Of a DNA stretch of 11,385 nucleotides, positions 1-6,860 are shown one piece after another. The position numbers and the translations under genes were made by a program. The stretch lies in NCBI GenBank assembly GCA_021836665.1, contig JAKBHQ010000093.1:1-11385 (forward strand). The letters are read 5' to 3'. Within the stretch, counting starts at the first letter, position 1, and each line of letters opens with the position of its first letter. Source of the stretch: Thermoplasmata archaeon (GTDB taxonomy: Bacteria; Actinomycetota; Acidimicrobiia; Acidimicrobiales; Acidimicrobiaceae). Below the pieces are notes generated by a model. The model saw nothing but the letters and a program-made list of their open reading frames with translations. It was not told the DNA's origin and did no database searches.

Positions 1-421
1 CACCCACCACAAAGGTCGGATCCAACCCGGCTCCCAATAGAGCGAGGCTCATCATCGATGTCGTGGTCGTTTTGCCGTGTGTTCCCGATATGGTGACGAC
101 CTTCAAACCTCGGCAAAGCTCCGTCAGTAGATCCGCCCGATCCATCACCTTTTTGCCGGACTCCCTTGCGCCTTTCAACTCCGAGTTAGTCTCTCTGACC
201 GCTGAAGAATATGCAACTACGTCTGCGCTGCTAATATTTTTGACGTCGTGGCCGATGCTGACCTCGATACCAAGTGCGACGAGCTTCTCGATAACTACCG
301 AAGCCTTTAAGTCCGAACCAGTAACCGTGTAACCCCGCTGGTGAAGTATTGTCGCAAGGGCACTCATCCCAGCTCCACCGATCCCGATGATATGCACCCT
401 GTCAGTGCCATTAAGTTCCAT
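1..421 (-). CDS. murC: UDP-N-acetylmuramate--L-alanine ligase MurC, N-terminal part (cut by window edge)
   Basis: MurC joins L-alanine to UDP-MurNAc using ATP in the cytoplasm, the first step in building the peptidoglycan stem peptide. Only the first 140 codons are present; the gene runs off the window at base 1. The visible part starts MELNGTDRVHIIGIGGAGMS, the Rossmann-like UDP-binding domain with the MurC signature GIGGAGMSALA (residues 13-23). SSAVRETNSEL follows at 72-82, and the ATP-binding P-loop SGTHGKTTTT at 112-121; THGKTTT rather than TNGKTT points to MurC among the Mur ligases. The ATG at 421 shares one base with the murG stop (TGATG), and a GGGG Shine-Dalgarno (428-431) sits 6 bases upstream, so translation is probably coupled to murG. 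The central and C-terminal ligase domains cannot be checked here. Confidence 0.97.
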   Translation of the reverse strand, partial: MELNGTDRVHIIGIGGAGMSALATILHQRGYTVTGSDLKASVVIEKLVALGIEVSIGHDVKNISSADVVAYSSAVRETNSELKGARESGKKVMDRADLLTELCRGLKVVTISGTHGKTTTTSMMSLALLGAGLDPTFVVG

Positions 422-1560
422 CACTGGCCCCGGCTTTCCGAGAGATCCAGAAACGGCGTGATGACGTCTGCCGTTCGCTCAGTAGCGTCCAAAACAGCGA
501 AACCAGAAATTGCCTCTGCCATCTTCGACAAGGTCTTTGGATCATCAGCCAACTCATTTATCGTCTCGGCCAATTTGGCCGGATCTAGCTCTGCCTGGTC
601 AATCACAAGAGCCCCGCCTTTCTGTGCTATAGCCTTAGCATTTTCGTTCTGATGGTCATCTGGCGCATTTGGAAGCGGGACAAAGATGGCCGGGGTTCCG
701 AATGCGGCTAGCTCTGCAATAGTCGAGGCGCCGGAGCGGCAGATAACGAGATCGGCGGCGTAGATCAGCCAGTAAAGATCGGGGTCGTAAGCTTTAAGTT
801 GATATCCAGGTCCAAAAAGATCTGCCCCCTCTGCGGCTAAATGGGACTTGTCGAAGTCTCGCTCGCCCGAAATATGTACGACGGATATGCCCTTTTTAAG
901 CATGGGCACGAGGGAAACCATCAACTCATTCAGAAAAGTTGCGCCGAGTGAACCGCCAAAACATAGAACTACAAAGTCCTCGGCGTCGAATCCCAAAGTG
1001 GCCCTCACCTCCAACCTGGGAGGTGTCTGGCTCATAGATATCTCCGCGGCCTGCTTGCGCAGGGGATTGCCGATTACCACCGGCTTATTGGATCCGTTCT
1101 CATTCACAAAAAAAGGTGGTACGCAGAGTGCCTGAGAAAAGTTGGCGACAACTCTATTTGCCATTCCGAGCACGGCATTTTGTTCAATGGTGACCACTTG
1201 AGCGCCTTCAAATCGACCAAGTAGTGCTGGAAGCACCGAATAATAGCCCCCAAAGGAGATCACCACCTTGGGTCTCAGGGCCATCAAGGCAGGCAATATC
1301 TCGATCGTTGCTATCAGATTGGACCAGATCGACCTAACAATTCCCCATGGACTCTTCCTTGGGATACCCCGGCCCTTGAACTTTATTATCCGGTACCCAC
1401 TCCCACGAAAAATCGAATCCTCAAGTCCTCGTCCAGAACCAACAAACGCTATCGCTGACTTAGCGACACCCCTACTTGACAGCTCGTCTGCAAGTGCAAT
1501 AGCAGGCAGCATATGTCCAGCGGTGCCACCAGCGGCGATCACCACATCAGCTTGGCTCAC
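421..1560 (-). CDS. murG: MurG, lipid II-forming N-acetylglucosaminyltransferase
   Basis: MurG transfers GlcNAc from UDP-GlcNAc to lipid I to make lipid II, working at the inner face of the membrane. The 379-residue length is normal for this GT-B family. Motifs seen in order: the N-terminal glycine-rich loop AAGGTAGHMLPAIALA (residues 9-24), SFGGYYSVLPALL (102-114), EQNAVLGMANR (126-136), the second glycine loop GGSLGA (202-207), and the UDP-GlcNAc pocket CRSGASTIAELAAFGTPAIF (274-293) followed by DDHQNENA (301-308). The start is GTG at 1560, overlapping the ftsW stop as GTGA, with a GGGAG Shine-Dalgarno (1567-1571) spaced 6 bases. It lies between ftsW and murC, the standard dcw order. Nothing in it is unusual. 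Confidence 0.97.
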   Translation of the reverse strand: MSQADVVIAAGGTAGHMLPAIALADELSSRGVAKSAIAFVGSGRGLEDSIFRGSGYRIIKFKGRGIPRKSPWGIVRSIWSNLIATIEILPALMALRPKVVISFGGYYSVLPALLGRFEGAQVVTIEQNAVLGMANRVVANFSQALCVPPFFVNENGSNKPVVIGNPLRKQAAEISMSQTPPRLEVRATLGFDAEDFVVLCFGGSLGATFLNELMVSLVPMLKKGISVVHISGERDFDKSHLAAEGADLFGPGYQLKAYDPDLYWLIYAADLVICRSGASTIAELAAFGTPAIFVPLPNAPDDHQNENAKAIAQKGGALVIDQAELDPAKLAETINELADDPKTLSKMAEAISGFAVLDATERTADVITPFLDLSESRGQ

Positions 1561-2978
1561 CTACGGCTCCCAGTTCGAGTACCCTCCGGAGAGTAGGAAA
1601 CTTCTCGCAAACGATTCCTCCTTCCGCTAAATCTATCTCCACCTTCAACTCTAAGAGATCCTGAGCCACGACCACCCTTGCCGAATCTCTCACTTCGACC
1701 GGAACGCCCCGAAGCAAAAGTCGACTTTGCCTTGCGATCCTTCAGCGACGAAATGACCCTAGCTATCAGATGGTCGAATGGGCCAACCGAACGGGATCTT
1801 CGGCTCGACATCCGGTAATTACCGACGTCCGAGTCCGAATTCAAAACAGCAAATTCAACCTTCGAGTTGCGCAAAGTGGCCCGAGCTAGCCCCAGGGCGC
1901 ACATCACAACTATGGTCGACGAACCCCCCGAGGAGATCAAAGGCAACGGAACCCCCGTAACGGGTAGGATTCCTTCCACGGCTCCAATATTCAATATCGC
2001 CTGACCACCTATCCAGCATGCCACCGAGCCAACAAAGATCCCATCGAAGCTCACAGCAGCTCGAGATGCGATCCGCAAGAGCGTGACGACCAGCAGTACC
2101 ATCTGTAGAACCAGAACGAATGATCCAATTAACCCAAGTTGCTGGGCAACAACGGCAAATATAAAGTCTGAGCTCGCATTCGGAAGGTATCCCCAAATTG
2201 CCTGGCCTGCTCCTAGCCCGGTACCAAAGATATGTCCTGATGCAAAAGCCGCCAGAGATTGCACTTCTTGATAGCTAGCTCCGGTCCTTTGCGCCCAAGG
2301 ATGCAGGAAGGACATCAATCTCTGAGCACGATACGACTGCCCAAAAGCGAAATAGACACCTAGCACTGACCCTAGGGCTGCAATCAGGACCAGCTGTTTC
2401 TTAGGTATGCCTGCGAGTGCCAAAGACCCAAAGGCAATCAACGCCACCACCATTGTCGTTCCCATGTCAGGTTCCGCCATGACCAAAAGGCCAATGACCG
2501 CGAGGATGATCATCACCGGCAGGGTTGATTCTCTGAAATTAAAACTTCTGCGCTTTGAGGAGAGGACCTTCGCCACGAAGAGGGCAAGCGCCAACTTGAC
2601 AAATTCTGAAGGTTGGAACTGAAATGGACCAATAGGGATCCAGCGTCGAGCACCAAGCACGGAACGCCCGAGACCCGGAAGCAGGACTACCATAAGTGCC
2701 AAGATTGAAACTAGAAGAATAGGAACCGTCCAGTTTCCGATCTGGGACGGTATTAATCTCGACGCAACGCTAAAGGCGACCCACCCTAGTACGATCCAGA
2801 TCATCCCCTTGATAAAAAGGGAAAGTGGAGAGGAGTGCAGAAGCAGGCTCGTCGTGTATGTCGTAGAAAAGAGCATTATCGCCCCAAATAGGCTGAGAAA
2901 TGCTATTTGCCAGAACAATGATCGATAAAGATCTTCAGCGTCTGCATTTTTGCCAAAATACTTCCTCATTAGTTCCAT
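1557..2978 (-). CDS. ftsW: FtsW, SEDS-family septal peptidoglycan glycosyltransferase
   Basis: FtsW polymerises glycan strands from lipid II at the division septum, together with FtsI. The 473-residue protein has about ten hydrophobic segments between residues 21 and 370. SEDS signatures are clear: GARRWIPIGPFQFQPSEFVK (109-128), AEPDMGTT (168-175), LPNASSDFIFAVVAQQLGLIG (265-285), whose D271 matches the proposed catalytic aspartate of the family, and GVPLPLISSGGSS (342-354). After the last membrane segment comes an odd cytoplasmic tail of about 100 residues, rich in Arg, Lys, Ser and Gly. ATG at 2978 was chosen because GAGGGGTG (2983-2990) lies just upstream, the GGGG core 6 bases from the ATG; it overlaps the murD stop by 10 bases. 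A second ATG at 2969 would share one base with that stop but has poorer ribosome-site spacing. FtsW is preferred over RodA because of its place in the cluster between murD and murG. Confidence 0.95.
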   Translation of the reverse strand: MELMRKYFGKNADAEDLYRSLFWQIAFLSLFGAIMLFSTTYTTSLLLHSSPLSLFIKGMIWIVLGWVAFSVASRLIPSQIGNWTVPILLVSILALMVVLLPGLGRSVLGARRWIPIGPFQFQPSEFVKLALALFVAKVLSSKRRSFNFRESTLPVMIILAVIGLLVMAEPDMGTTMVVALIAFGSLALAGIPKKQLVLIAALGSVLGVYFAFGQSYRAQRLMSFLHPWAQRTGASYQEVQSLAAFASGHIFGTGLGAGQAIWGYLPNASSDFIFAVVAQQLGLIGSFVLVLQMVLLVVTLLRIASRAAVSFDGIFVGSVACWIGGQAILNIGAVEGILPVTGVPLPLISSGGSSTIVVMCALGLARATLRNSKVEFAVLNSDSDVGNYRMSSRRSRSVGPFDHLIARVISSLKDRKAKSTFASGRSGRSERFGKGGRGSGSLRVEGGDRFSGRRNRLREVSYSPEGTRTGSRR

Positions 2979-4309
2979 GCGTCACCCCTCAGTGAATTGA
3001 CCAGCCCACTAACGCAATCCTTGAAATCAAGACCCCTTTGCTCATACCCCGAATACCAATCAAAGGACGTCGCCCCAGGGGATAAAATCACATCACACTC
3101 ATTGTCGCTCAACCCATACCCGGCACGAACAGCTTCTGCCATGGATTCAGCCCGAATGATCCTCGAAGACTCAAGCACCCCGGCAAAAAGTCCCACCAAA
3201 TCGTCAGCCGACTCTCCAATGACAACAATTCCCGCCAGTTTCTCCCCTAGGCTCAGAAGTGGCTCAAAATCAAGCCCCTTGTTCCGCCCACCAGCAATCA
3301 ACACGCATCGACCCAAACCCGAAAGCCCAGCTACAACCGAAGCGGGTGTGGTCGCCTTAGAATCGTTGATGAATCTCATTCCTTGAAATTCAGCGACTAC
3401 CTCCATCCTGTGCTCTAGTCCTCCAAACTCGCAACAAGCGTACCCAATGGCATCCAGGGAGGCTCCGGACGAAACGGCACATGCCGAAGCGGCTAAAAAG
3501 TTCAAGATGTCATGCGGCAAGGCTTTCTTCAGGTCAGACTTCGCAGCAATCACTCCAATAGGCGAAATCAGCTCAGTCTCGGAGGCAAAAAAGTCGCCCT
3601 CTATGTTCCCGAAAGTAAAGGAATGGAAGCTTTCAGGTGTAGGTCTCCAAGCAAAATCGATAGGGATAATCCCAAAAGAGTCGGAGCCAAGGTTTTCGAG
3701 GATGCGAAGCTTGGCTTGAAGATAATTTTCAAATCCACCATGCCAATCGAGATGGTCGGGGGTCACATTTACGATCGCCGCCACATCAGGAGCAAATTCA
3801 CTTATGGTACTCAATTGAAACGAACTGGCTTCGACCACCGCCCAACCCTGAGCGCCAGCTAGCGACACCAGTGGGGTTCCATAGTTTCCGCATGGTATTG
3901 AGTTAAGCGAACTCTGATTAAGCATCGAGGAGACGAGGGTCGTGACGGTTGTCTTGCCATTGGTCCCCGTTATGGCGACGACACTCAGATCGGTCAACCT
4001 CCATCCAAGTTCTAGCTCTGAGATAACCGGGGCATTGAAATATCGAAAAGCGACATGGCTTGGTCGTACTCCAGGCGAAACTACAACTACGCCGGGCCAG
4101 TCAGCGTCTATAACTTGGGGGATCTCTTCGCTTCGAAACACACCCACTGCAAAGCGACTTATCGCCAACTCCCTTAGGGTCGAATCGCCAGAATCTTCGA
4201 CGATTATTACTTCCGACCCGAGGTCCTCGAGCACCTGGTGTGCCGCCTGGCCCGACACGCCGTAGCCAACGATCACCACTTTAGAAAGATCGAGTGGCGA
4301 GCCCCTCAC
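2969..4309 (-). CDS. murD: UDP-N-acetylmuramoyl-L-alanine--D-glutamate ligase MurD
   Basis: MurD adds D-glutamate to UDP-MurNAc-L-Ala in the cytoplasm using ATP. The 446-residue length is typical. The N-terminal domain begins VVIVGYGVSGQAA (residues 11-23), and SELELGWRL (97-105) precedes the P-loop AITGTNGKTTVTTL (112-125). EASSFQL (160-166), NVTPDHLDWH (181-190) and YLQAKLRIL (196-204) follow; K200 is in the position of the carbamylated lysine of Mur ligases. The C-terminal domain has EHRME (299-303), NDSKATTP (315-322), AGGRNKG (339-345) and LSPGATSFDWYSGYEQRG (409-426), which is diagnostic of MurD. The start is GTG at 4309, overlapping the mraY stop as GTGA. No strong Shine-Dalgarno is visible, so translation probably depends on coupling to mraY. 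Confidence 0.97.
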   Translation of the reverse strand: MRGSPLDLSKVVIVGYGVSGQAAHQVLEDLGSEVIIVEDSGDSTLRELAISRFAVGVFRSEEIPQVIDADWPGVVVVSPGVRPSHVAFRYFNAPVISELELGWRLTDLSVVAITGTNGKTTVTTLVSSMLNQSSLNSIPCGNYGTPLVSLAGAQGWAVVEASSFQLSTISEFAPDVAAIVNVTPDHLDWHGGFENYLQAKLRILENLGSDSFGIIPIDFAWRPTPESFHSFTFGNIEGDFFASETELISPIGVIAAKSDLKKALPHDILNFLAASACAVSSGASLDAIGYACCEFGGLEHRMEVVAEFQGMRFINDSKATTPASVVAGLSGLGRCVLIAGGRNKGLDFEPLLSLGEKLAGIVVIGESADDLVGLFAGVLESSRIIRAESMAEAVRAGYGLSDNECDVILSPGATSFDWYSGYEQRGLDFKDCVSGLVNSLRGDAWN

Positions 4310-5343
4310 TTGACAACCGTACCCAACGAGACAAAGTCAGCGTAGAAAACGCCGACGCCCAATGCGGTGAAGATCCCGGCGAGTATCCAGAAGCGAATTA
4401 TCACCGTAGTCTCGGGCCAACCCAGCAGTTCAAAGTGATGATGAATTGGTGCCATCTTAAAGATTCTTCGGTGGAAGACTCTAAAGCTAAAGACCTGAAG
4501 AATCACCGACATCGTCTCAATAACAAAAAGACCACCAAGGATAAGCAGGAGGAAATCCAAGTTCATTAGCACACATAGCGCTCCAAGTCCCGCTCCTATA
4601 CCCAAAGACCCAACGTCTCCCATAAAGATCTTTGCGGGTGGAGCATTGAACCAAAGAAATGCCGTCAATGCACCCGTCATCGACGCCGCTATTACGGCAA
4701 AATCAAGCGAGTCTTTAATGCCATAAAGACTCGCATGCCGGAACTGCCAATAGGCAATGAGTCCAAGTACCCCGAAGGTGAAGATAGAAGAACCGGTGGC
4801 GAGTCCGTCGAGTCCGTCGGTGAGGTTAACCGCATTTGACGAGCCGACCACAACTAGCACCGCAAAGACGATCCAACCTACTGAACCTAGATGGAGAGTA
4901 GCACTTCCCATTCTGACCAGGCTGACTTCAGAACCGTGACCGGCCCAAAACCTAGCAAGTAGAGCGAAGACTAGGGCGACTGCAAATTGACCAGAGATCT
5001 TCTTTGACTTAGAAAGTCCGAGATTCCGGTTCATCTTGACCTTTGAATAGTCGTCCCAGAATCCAACGAGTCCTGTTCCAAATATTACCGCTATTACGAG
5101 GATCCCTTGGCGCGTAAAGCTTACGCCTAGGTTGGCATGAGCAACTACATAACCGAGCAGTACCGCCGAGATGATAGCGATACCGCCCATGGTGGGAGTA
5201 CCAGCTTTAACGATGTGCCTCTTCGGACCTTCTTCCCTAATTTGTTGACCAATGCCGCGCCTGGAAAGCCGAACCACCAACATCGAAGTCAGCGCGCCAG
5301 AGACAATAATGGCAAAAATCGACGAAATCAGAATAGCTATCAA
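4306..5343 (-). CDS. mraY: MraY, phospho-N-acetylmuramoyl-pentapeptide transferase
   Basis: MraY is the membrane enzyme that moves phospho-MurNAc-pentapeptide from UDP to undecaprenyl phosphate, forming lipid I. The 345 residues form a polytopic membrane protein. Family motifs: HIVKAGTPTMGG (43-54), GFWDDYSKV (94-102) with the Asp pair at 97-98, NAVNLTDGLDGLA (170-182), NAPPAKIFMGDVGSL (233-247) with D243, and MAPIHHHFELLGW (297-309). The start is TTG at 5343, overlapping the murE stop as TTGA. The spacing from this start to the conserved QIREEGP segment matches the family, which supports the TTG even though no clear Shine-Dalgarno precedes it. murF would normally lie between murE and mraY but is absent. 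murD follows with a 4-base overlap. Confidence 0.97.
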   Translation of the reverse strand: MIAILISSIFAIIVSGALTSMLVVRLSRRGIGQQIREEGPKRHIVKAGTPTMGGIAIISAVLLGYVVAHANLGVSFTRQGILVIAVIFGTGLVGFWDDYSKVKMNRNLGLSKSKKISGQFAVALVFALLARFWAGHGSEVSLVRMGSATLHLGSVGWIVFAVLVVVGSSNAVNLTDGLDGLATGSSIFTFGVLGLIAYWQFRHASLYGIKDSLDFAVIAASMTGALTAFLWFNAPPAKIFMGDVGSLGIGAGLGALCVLMNLDFLLLILGGLFVIETMSVILQVFSFRVFHRRIFKMAPIHHHFELLGWPETTVIIRFWILAGIFTALGVGVFYADFVSLGTVVK

Positions 5344-6761
5344 CTAAGAGACCAACCGAACTTGGATTTTAGAATCTGCCGAGCCACCTCATGGTCATCG
5401 AAGTGAGCCTCCTTACCTTGACTCCTCTGAGTTGTCTCGTGTCCTTTGCCTGCGATCAAAACAAGGTCACCTTCCTCGGCCATGTTGATAGCTAGCTCTA
5501 TTGCGCGCTGCCGATCGAGCTCCAGTATCACCTCGGAGCCGGCGGCAATACCACTAAGAACTTCTCTCGCGATCTCCGCCGGGTCTTCGTTGCGCGAATT
5601 GTCCGAAGTAACCACGGTCGCGTCGGCTAGGGCTGAAGCGACGGAACCCATTTTTGGTCTCTTCTGCTTGTCGCGCTCACCACCGCACCCAAACACCACC
5701 AAGACTCTCCTGGGACTCAAAGTTCTACAAGCCAGCAATGCCGCTTCCAATGCCGCTGGCGTATGGGCATAATCGACAAAGACTGATATCGGCAGATCGT
5801 TCGCTATCAACTCCATACGACCATTTGGAGTACCTACAAGTGGGACCGCTTCTGACAATGCGGACTCATCACATTCCAAGGCCACCAAGGTCGTCAAAAC
5901 TCCCAGGATGTTGTAGACGTTGTGTACCCCATTTAGCGGCGAAGATATGAGGTGGCCCCTCCAACTAAATCTGATCCCAGACCTATCTAGCTCGAGATTC
6001 TTGGTATCCCTAATTGAATATGGAATCAAATCACTCCGCTTGTCCAAAAGCACCTGACCATAGGGGTCGTCCTGGTTGACTATTCCCATTTCGGATCTAA
6101 CCGGATCAAAGAGCATTGCCTTGGCCCTGAAATAGGTCTCCATATCGTGGTGGAAATCCAAGTGGTCCTGGCTTAAGTTTGTGAAAAGCGCCGCTTGAAA
6201 GGAGACCCCGTCGACCCGGTGCATTACCAACGAGTGCGAAGAGACTTCCATCGCTACGGCATCGGCCCCGGCGTCTTTGAACTCCCTTAGCTTGCGCTGC
6301 AGTTCTGGTGCCTCCGGGGTTGTCAGTCTTCCCCATAGCGTCCCAAGGGCGTCAGTTTTGACCCCAAGTGACCGCAAAATGGAGCTCAGCATATGGACGC
6401 TCGTCGTCTTTCCGTTGGTCCCGGTAACTCCGAGCACCGTCAACTCCTCCGATGGCTTCCTCCAAAGGGTCGCAGAAAGCAATGCAAGCTGGGCCCGAGG
6501 ATTACCACTTGAAAGAATCACCTGCGGAATCTCGGACTCGACATGATGTTGGACGAACGCTACCGGAGCGCCTCGATCGTAGGCGTCTTTGACGTAGTCG
6601 TGGCCATCAAAATGGCTACCCGCCAATGCAAAAAATGCGCTCTGCTGATCAGTCTCCCGGTGGTCCATCACCAAGGAATCGACCTCGGTATTTTCGATCG
6701 AACCGTTCGGGTCTACCAAGACGTATTCCTCAAGCGCCGTTATGAGTTCAGTTAACCTCAA
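5340..6761 (-). CDS. murE: MurE, UDP-MurNAc-L-Ala-D-Glu--diamino acid ligase (probably meso-DAP adding)
   Basis: MurE adds the third stem-peptide residue to UDP-MurNAc-L-Ala-D-Glu. Counting from the TTG at 6761 the protein has 473 residues. Motifs: P-loop VTGTNGKTTS (112-121), LTTPEAP (146-152), MEVSSHSL (171-178), FTNLSQDHLDFH (193-204), YFRAKAMLF (210-218) with K214 in the carbamylated-lysine position, DYAHTP (330-335), FGCGGERDKQKRPKMG (357-372), SDNSRNEDP (386-394) and IAGKGHE (436-442). The retained Arg in DNSRNEDP favours meso-diaminopimelate over lysine, though the usual DNPR is DNSR here. TTG 6761 gives MRLTELITAL, which lines up with the usual MurE N-terminus and has GGGG (6769-6772) 7 bases upstream. 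A longer form from TTG 6857, with AGGTGA (6861-6866) at good spacing, would add 32 Cys/Arg-rich residues and cannot be excluded. The stop overlaps mraY. Confidence 0.95.
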   Translation of the reverse strand: MRLTELITALEEYVLVDPNGSIENTEVDSLVMDHRETDQQSAFFALAGSHFDGHDYVKDAYDRGAPVAFVQHHVESEIPQVILSSGNPRAQLALLSATLWRKPSEELTVLGVTGTNGKTTSVHMLSSILRSLGVKTDALGTLWGRLTTPEAPELQRKLREFKDAGADAVAMEVSSHSLVMHRVDGVSFQAALFTNLSQDHLDFHHDMETYFRAKAMLFDPVRSEMGIVNQDDPYGQVLLDKRSDLIPYSIRDTKNLELDRSGIRFSWRGHLISSPLNGVHNVYNILGVLTTLVALECDESALSEAVPLVGTPNGRMELIANDLPISVFVDYAHTPAALEAALLACRTLSPRRVLVVFGCGGERDKQKRPKMGSVASALADATVVTSDNSRNEDPAEIAREVLSGIAAGSEVILELDRQRAIELAINMAEEGDLVLIAGKGHETTQRSQGKEAHFDDHEVARQILKSKFGWSLS

Positions 6762-6860
6762 ATGCCTACCCCAACGATTGCAATTGGCCCTTAAGCTATT
6801 CCGCCGACATCCGGCTGCTCGAATTGGGCTCATTACAGGATGGGTGCAGCTGATCAAGCT
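6762..6860 (-). other. Spacer between ftsI and murE, or 5' extension of murE
   Basis: This is the only junction in the cluster that is not an overlap if murE starts at 6761. It is open in the murE frame back to a TTG at 6857, whose AGGTGA ribosome site overlaps the ftsI stop. The encoded 32 residues contain three Cys and many Arg and do not resemble a MurE N-terminus. I see no convincing promoter or terminator in it. Confidence 0.5.
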
